From NCBI GenBank assembly GCA_020634575.1, contig JACKBM010000030.1, positions 1 to 64,000 of the forward strand: a stretch of 64,000 nucleotides of DNA. The letters are read 5' to 3'. The position numbers were made by a program, and so were the translations under genes. This DNA comes from Ardenticatenales bacterium (GTDB taxonomy: Bacteria; Chloroflexota; Anaerolineae; Promineifilales; Promineifilaceae). Under the pieces are notes generated by a model that made no database searches, was not told the origin of the DNA, and worked only from the letters and a program-made list of their open reading frames with translations. Below are positions 59,703 through 64,000 of this stretch, one piece after another; positions within the stretch are counted from its first letter, which is position 1, and every line of letters begins with the position of its first letter.

Positions 59703-60680
59703 ATGGCCCAGGATTTCATCATTCAACTTAAGATAGAAGGTCCGGACATGTCGGAGACGATGGCGCTGCCCGTGGGCAGTTCCGTGGTTGGCCGGCAGCG
59801 CGAGGCTGATATCCCTTTGCCCAGCCCGATGATTTCGCGACGTCACGCCCAGTTTGATGTGACGGACAGTGGTTGCACGGTCACCGACCTGGAAAGCGCC
59901 AATGGCACCGTCCTCAACGGCCAGGCATTGACCGGCAAGGTGCCCATGACCTTAAGCCACGGTGATGTGCTGGAGATCGGTCCGTTCCGCCTGACCTACG
60001 AGCAGATCCCGATTGCCCGGCCGGTTGCTGCTCCGGAACCGCCGCCGGAACCCCCCAAGCAAGAAGTTGAACCCAAGGTCAAGGTTGAGAAAAAGGCGCC
60101 ACCCAAAGAAGTTGCGCCAGCGCCGCCGCCCTCCTTTTTCATCGAGCCTGCGTTCCAGCCGGAATATGATAAGGCGCCGCCCGGTTTGTCGATGACCGAC
60201 AGCCGCTACCTGGATTATTTGCCCAGCAGTTATCAGAACGATTTTATGGCTCGCTTTTTGGCCTTGTTTGAGTCGATTCTGGGGCCAATTGAGTGGGGGG
60301 CAAACAATTTTGACATGTATCTGAGCCCGCGGACGACACCGGCCGGTTTTATTCCCTGGCTGGCCAGCTGGTTTGACCTGGAATTTGATTCCACCTGGTC
60401 AGAACCACAGAAACGTCTGCTCCTGACTGAGGCGCACCAGCTTTTTGCCCGGCGGGGCACCAAATATTCGCTCAGCCGTCTGCTCGAGATCTATACGGGC
60501 GACAAGCCAGAAATCGAGGATTTGCAGTCAGAACAAGATTCCTTCATTTTCACGGTGAACTTGCCCGTTGCCGAGGACAGTGTGAATCGCAACTTGATTG
60601 AACGTATGATTGAGGCGAATAAACCTGCCCATACGAGTTACGAACTACAATTCAAGCGGTCAGCCCGTGCCCGAAAATAA
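59703..60680 (+). CDS. FHA domain fused to P2 gpI-like baseplate protein
   Basis: 325 aa. Residues 1-100 are an FHA domain with the phosphothreonine-binding residues (SVVGRQREAD, ISRRHAQFD, ESANGTV). Residues ~105-155 are a Pro/Glu/Lys linker (PEPPPEPPKQEVEPKVKVEK). Residues ~165-325 match the tail protein I/P2 gpI family (RYLDYLPSSYQNDFMARFLA, PAGFIPWLASWFDLEFD, FARRGTKYSLSRLLEIYTG), a baseplate-periphery component of contractile tails. It sits after the kinases, separated from the other structural genes. A phospho-reader on the baseplate would physically link kinase signalling to the particle. Confidence 0.92.
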   Translation: MAQDFIIQLKIEGPDMSETMALPVGSSVVGRQREADIPLPSPMISRRHAQFDVTDSGCTVTDLESANGTVLNGQALTGKVPMTLSHGDVLEIGPFRLTYEQIPIARPVAAPEPPPEPPKQEVEPKVKVEKKAPPKEVAPAPPPSFFIEPAFQPEYDKAPPGLSMTDSRYLDYLPSSYQNDFMARFLALFESILGPIEWGANNFDMYLSPRTTPAGFIPWLASWFDLEFDSTWSEPQKRLLLTEAHQLFARRGTKYSLSRLLEIYTGDKPEIEDLQSEQDSFIFTVNLPVAEDSVNRNLIERMIEANKPAHTSYELQFKRSARARK

Positions 60681-60772
60681 TGCTGTCCTGACCCTGATTT
60701 GTCATTAAAAAGTCATAGATTTCCCGGGCTATTACAGGAGGTGACCCCGTCTTCACGGCGGTTTACACTTCA

Positions 60773-60800
60773 TTGACACCTCTGAGGCCCTGTGTATAAT
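60773..60800 (+). promoter_or_regulatory. Strong sigma70-type promoter with long leader
   Basis: TTGACA (60773-60778) and TATAAT (60795-60800) are perfect consensus hexamers with a 16-bp spacer. The downstream peptide-transporter ATPase starts more than 540 bp later, leaving an unusually long leader that contains a possible small ORF (60918-61232). The promoter is 92 bp after the FHA-gpI stop; no clear terminator was found between them. Confidence 0.8.
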
Positions 60801-60917
60801 TGCGCCAAAATAGGTGTTAGCCTATTTGCCCTTTGTTTGGCCTGGAAGTTCGCAGCAGGCGAATCAGTTGGGGTGGGGTGCCTGGCACTCCTGCAGTTTA
60901 TGAGGAGAGGTTACTAC

Positions 60918-61232
60918 ATGGCAGCCGTGATGAACAATCATGTTCGTCGCTTGCCGTTTTTGCCGATCCCCAAGGTTGTTACAATTTTGGTTCACTCAAA
61001 CAAGTTGATCTTGACGGTGCCGGTGTCGGCACCCTGGTTTCTGTGCGAACCACGCTCAGTAAAAGGGCGTGTTAGTATGCCTGTTGAACGACACCTTCAC
61101 GACCGTCTGTATGATCGTCACCCACTATCTAACCATGCCAGGACGCCATTGCTTGCGAGTCGCCTGAAACAGGGGCAGAGGTTTTGGCGCCTATCGGTAG
61201 GGCCGAGCGTAGGTTCTGGCGGTAGGGCATGA
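60918..61232 (+). CDS. Doubtful 104-aa leader ORF
   Basis: Open frame in the transporter leader with AGGAGAGG 9-10 nt before its ATG. The product (MAAVMNNHVRRLPFLPIPKV then a basic, Arg/His-rich stretch) has no recognisable domain, and its composition is unlike neighbouring proteins. It may be a small regulatory leader peptide, or non-coding DNA with a chance ribosome site. The remaining leader up to 61356 shows nothing else definite. Confidence 0.25.
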   Translation: MAAVMNNHVRRLPFLPIPKVVTILVHSNKLILTVPVSAPWFLCEPRSVKGRVSMPVERHLHDRLYDRHPLSNHARTPLLASRLKQGQRFWRLSVGPSVGSGGRA

Positions 61233-61356
61233 AGAATGAACCAGGCTTTACAGGTATTGCTAATGCCGCGGCCAGACATGAAGGTTGGTTGGGCAACTGC
61301 CAGAGCGGCGGGAAGCTGGTTCCGGCCGGTTTAACTGCCCAGCGGAGTTAAGGAGA

Positions 61357-62349
61357 ATGGCGCATCTACTCGAGGTAAACAATCTAGTCACCCGCTTTTA
61401 CACAGAAGAGGGTACTGTTCATGCCGTAAACGGCATCTCCTACACCCTGGATGAAGGCGAATCTGTCGCCATCGTGGGGGAGAGCGGTTGCGGTAAATCT
61501 GTAGGCGTTCTATCCGTATTGCGTCTTATCCCTTCGCCGCCTGGCCGTATCGCCGGCGGCGAAGTTTTTTACGCTGGCCGAGACCTGCTCCAGGTCTCTG
61601 AAGAAGAGATGCGCAGCGTTCGGGGGCGGGAAATCGCCATGATTTTCCAGGATCCGATGACCTCGCTTAACCCGGTGCTGACCATTGAACGTCAGATGCG
61701 CGACGGTCTGGAATACCACCTGGGGATGAATAAGGAACAAGCCCGGGAGCGCTCCGCTGAGATGCTGGCCCTGGTTGGTATTGCCAATCCCCTGGACCGC
61801 TTGAGCGACTATCCGCACCAGTTCTCCGGTGGCCAGCGCCAGCGCATCATGATCGCGATGGCTCTCGCCTGTAACCCCTCCATCCTCATTGCTGATGAGC
61901 CGACAACCGCCCTGGATGTCACCATTCAGGCACAGATTACGGAGTTGGTGACTCAGCTTAAAGAGAAGATGGGTATGGCGGTCATCTGGATTACCCATGA
62001 CCTGGGCGTTGTCGCCGGTCTGGTAGAAAAAGTGATCGTCATGTACGCTGGCTTCATCGTGGAGATGGCCAATGTCCGTGATATTTACAAGGACACAAGC
62101 CATCCCTACACACTGGGCTTGCTGCAATCATTGCCGAAAGTAAATGCCCGTGATCGTCAACGGCTGGTACCCATCAAGGGGCTGCCGCCGGATCTTTTGA
62201 GTGAGCCGACCTTCTGTCCTTATGCGCCCCGCTGTCCTTTTGCTATTGAAAAGTGCTGGCAAGAATTACCAACTTTGATTGAGGTGGGTGAGGGGCATAC
62301 TGCCGCCTGCTTCAGGACGGCGGAAGTGCGCGGCGCCAAACTGGGCTGA
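61357..62349 (+). CDS. Oligopeptide ABC transporter ATP-binding protein (OppD/DppD type)
   Basis: 330-aa ABC ATPase. Features are GESGCGKS (Walker A), FSGGQRQR (signature), [14 protein letters not shown] (Walker B) and WITHDLGVV (switch His). The C-terminal oligo_HPY extension has the Cys pattern [15 protein letters not shown] and AACF. It energises uptake of peptides or nickel-type substrates with its partner ATPase. The homologous sequence begins at ATG 61357. It is followed by OppF (78-bp gap); no permease genes lie in this window. Confidence 0.93.
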   Translation: MAHLLEVNNLVTRFYTEEGTVHAVNGISYTLDEGESVAIVGESGCGKSVGVLSVLRLIPSPPGRIAGGEVFYAGRDLLQVSEEEMRSVRGREIAMIFQDPMTSLNPVLTIERQMRDGLEYHLGMNKEQARERSAEMLALVGIANPLDRLSDYPHQFSGGQRQRIMIAMALACNPSILIADEPTTALDVTIQAQITELVTQLKEKMGMAVIWITHDLGVVAGLVEKVIVMYAGFIVEMANVRDIYKDTSHPYTLGLLQSLPKVNARDRQRLVPIKGLPPDLLSEPTFCPYAPRCPFAIEKCWQELPTLIEVGEGHTAACFRTAEVRGAKLG

Positions 62350-62427
62350 TAGAGTGGCGTAGAAAAAGGCTGGCTGTGCTGTCTGGCGACCGGGTAACAT
62401 GTGGAAGAGAAGCAGGGATTAGGATCA

Positions 62428-63435
62428 ATGAGTAAACAGGAAGGCAAAGAAGCCCTCGTCAAAGTTAGAGACTTGAAAATGCACTTTCCGATTCGTCGCG
62501 GCGTGTTCAAGCGGCAGGTTGGGGCAATTCAGGCAGTTGATGGTGTCTCGTTTGATATTTTCCGTGGCGAGACGCTGGGGCTGGTAGGAGAGAGTGGTTG
62601 TGGCAAATCCACAACTGGCCGGGCCATTTTGCAGTTGCTAACACCAACTGATGGCAATGTTTATTTTGGCGATGAAAATCTGATCGGGATGCCTCGTGCC
62701 AAGTTGCGTGAGGCCCGGCGCCACATGCAGATGATCTTTCAGGATCCCTATGCGTCGCTGAACCCGCGAATGACCATTGGCCAGATTATCAGCGAACCTC
62801 TGGCGATTCAAGGCATTGGCGATTACACCAGTCGCCGTGAGCGGGTCAAAGAGTTGTTGGAACTGGTTGGCCTGAACCCGCGCTATGTGCGCCGTTTCCC
62901 TCACGAATTTTCCGGCGGGCAACGGCAGCGTATCGGTATCGCTCGCGCCCTGTCCACTAACCCGACCTTTATCGTGGCTGATGAGCCCATCTCGGCGCTG
63001 GACGTCTCGGTACAGGCCCAGGTGGTGAACCTGCTGGACGACTTGAAGAAAGACCTTGGTCTGACCTATCTGTTTATCGCCCACGATCTTTCGATGGTGC
63101 GTTACATCAGCGACCGGGTTGCGGTCATGTATCTTGGGCGTATTGTTGAACTGGGTTTTCGGGATGAGGTTTATGATCATCCGCTACACCCCTATTCTCA
63201 GGCTCTACTCTCGGCTATCCCGGTCGCGGACCCGGATATCGAGTTAGAAAGAAAGCGGATTATTCTGGAGGGCGATGTCCCCAGCCCGGCAAACCCGCCG
63301 TCTGGCTGTCGTTTTCACCCCCGCTGCCGCTTCGCGACCGAAGTATGCCAGCAGGAAGATCCGCTGTTTCGTGAATTGAGCACGGGGGACACCCAGCATT
63401 GGGTGGCCTGCCACCATGCTGAAGATTTTCTGTAA
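62428..63435 (+). CDS. Oligopeptide ABC transporter ATP-binding protein (OppF/DppF type)
   Basis: 335-aa partner ATPase. [20 protein letters not shown] is the OppF-style N-terminus, then GESGCGKST (Walker A), [22 protein letters not shown] and FIAHDLSMV. The oligo_HPY C-terminus has [15 protein letters not shown] and WVACH. ATG 62428 with AGGA upstream is preferred over GTG 62401. It forms a heterodimer with the upstream ATPase. The substrate-binding lipoprotein gene begins 155 bp downstream. Confidence 0.93.
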   Translation: MSKQEGKEALVKVRDLKMHFPIRRGVFKRQVGAIQAVDGVSFDIFRGETLGLVGESGCGKSTTGRAILQLLTPTDGNVYFGDENLIGMPRAKLREARRHMQMIFQDPYASLNPRMTIGQIISEPLAIQGIGDYTSRRERVKELLELVGLNPRYVRRFPHEFSGGQRQRIGIARALSTNPTFIVADEPISALDVSVQAQVVNLLDDLKKDLGLTYLFIAHDLSMVRYISDRVAVMYLGRIVELGFRDEVYDHPLHPYSQALLSAIPVADPDIELERKRIILEGDVPSPANPPSGCRFHPRCRFATEVCQQEDPLFRELSTGDTQHWVACHHAEDFL

Positions 63436-63590
63436 AGGTTTCAATCTTTAACGTCTTGTTCGGGAGGTGAAGAGGCAAAAAGATCAGAAATTGTTTCCAA
63501 TTGTGCCGGCCGATGTGACAGGGACTGCCTGCTCGGGATGCCGGACCATTGCTAAGTTTGTGTTAGTTTGCTCATAACAGGAGAAGCATT

Positions 63591-64000
63591 ATGTTTAGCA
63601 ACAAAAAAGCCTTGGCTTTAGTAGGGCTGCTCCTTCTTTCGCTGCTGGCAGTTGCCTGCCAGCCGGAAGAGGTTGTGGTCACCTCTGTGGTCGAGGTAGA
63701 GAAAGAGGTAACCCGCGTGGTTACCGAAACCGAAATGGTTGAAGGCGAGGCGGTTGAAGTAACCCGTGTCGTCACCGAGACGGTTGTCGAAGAAGTCGTC
63801 GTCACCGCCGCCCCTGAAGGCGAAGAGATGATGTCTTTCGACCAGGCGCCGGACCCGACCACTTATACCTCAATGACCATTGGGGATATCGACACGATGG
63901 ACCCGAACCTGGCCTATGATACAGCCAGCGGCAGCCTCATCGAAAACGTAATGGAAGGGTTAATCTACTATAACCATACGGATGGCACCAGTTATATTCC
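63591..64000 (+). CDS. Peptide ABC transporter substrate-binding lipoprotein, 5' part
   Basis: The gene runs off the window; 136 codons are visible. The signal ends LLAVAC (Cys23). Next comes a ~55-residue repetitive Val/Thr/Glu stalk (VEKEVTRVVTETEMVE and VTRVVTETVVEEVVV). The SBP_bac_5 domain then starts: MTIGDIDTMDPNLAYDTASG and VMEGLIYYNH. ACAGGAG precedes the ATG. With the two ATPases upstream it forms an Opp/Dpp-type importer; permeases are presumably beyond the window. Confidence 0.93.
   Translation, partial: MFSNKKALALVGLLLLSLLAVACQPEEVVVTSVVEVEKEVTRVVTETEMVEGEAVEVTRVVTETVVEEVVVTAAPEGEEMMSFDQAPDPTTYTSMTIGDIDTMDPNLAYDTASGSLIENVMEGLIYYNHTDGTSYI

Noticed and set aside
34195..60680. Prophage or R-type tailocin
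   Set aside because: No capsid, portal, terminase, integrase, lysis or fibre genes; the DUF4157, DUF4255 and AAA+ set indicates eCIS instead.
50509..60680. Type VI secretion system
   Set aside because: The kinase and FHA logic is similar, but no TssJLM membrane complex, ClpV or TssB/C split sheath is present.
61357..64000. Incomplete Opp operon as evidence of gene loss
   Set aside because: The window ends inside the binding-protein gene, so permeases may simply lie downstream.

Overview
This 64 kb window is about 58% G+C by eye, with densely packed genes. It most resembles a member of the Chloroflexota (Anaerolineae/Caldilineae-like). Four things point that way: threonine/proline-rich lipoproteins, a peptide-binding lipoprotein with a repetitive VTRVVTE-type stalk, secreted proteins ending in a (V/I)YLPL(V/I)-like motif, and transmembrane Ser/Thr kinases with large extracellular domains. 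The taxonomic call is inference from protein style, not from a marker gene. A palindromic decamer, ACCGGCCGGT, recurs about 36 times across coding and non-coding DNA.

Layout. 1-15500: ordinary metabolic and housekeeping genes, nearly all on the + strand. These are the 3' part of tgt, uppP, a phosphate-binding-like lipoprotein, a phosphotriesterase-like hydrolase (-), an alpha/beta hydrolase, a MATE exporter, an SDR, a MerR regulator, a DUF1801 protein, an NAD-binding epimerase-like protein (-), an F420-type DUF385 protein, an aldehyde dehydrogenase, a metallophosphoesterase, RidA, a Gfo/Idh/MocA oxidoreductase, an M20 amidohydrolase and a lipoprotein. 15500-32600: a membrane protein and an Mrr-like nuclease (both -), rfbB, citrate synthase, four consecutive PQQ-type sugar dehydrogenase paralogues, a copper-amine-oxidase-like secreted protein and a GHL10 glycosidase-like protein (both -), an MBL-fold hydrolase, a truncated haemoglobin, galE and mutY. 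Short dyad repeats form intergenic arrays at four places (9.25, 12.3, 28.4 and 32.7 kb).

33-60.7 kb is the highlight: a contractile injection system (eCIS/Afp/PVC-like) locus. It opens with a SARP/BTAD-type activator. Then come a small protein, an AAA+ ATPase (Afp15-like), a DUF4157 protein with HELTH, a Pvc16-like DUF4255 protein, one sheath, a first tube, a tail-assembly-like protein, a 59-aa helical protein, a second tube, a 1198-aa Pro/Ala-rich protein, a LysM adaptor, a VgrG-like spike, gp25 and a baseplate J-like protein. A terminator follows, then three receptor-type Ser/Thr kinases (two with internal FHA domains), and finally an FHA domain fused to a P2 gpI-like baseplate protein. No tail fibre, PAAR tip or conventional tape measure is seen. 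The kinases and the FHA-baseplate fusion suggest a phosphorylation-controlled, membrane-docked injection device. It is analogous in logic to the T6SS PpkA/Fha pathway but built on an eCIS chassis; this is inference. The window closes with a promoter, a long leader and an oligopeptide ABC transporter (two ATPases and the start of the binding lipoprotein).

No tRNA, rRNA, CRISPR array, transposase, integrase, capsid or terminase gene was seen.
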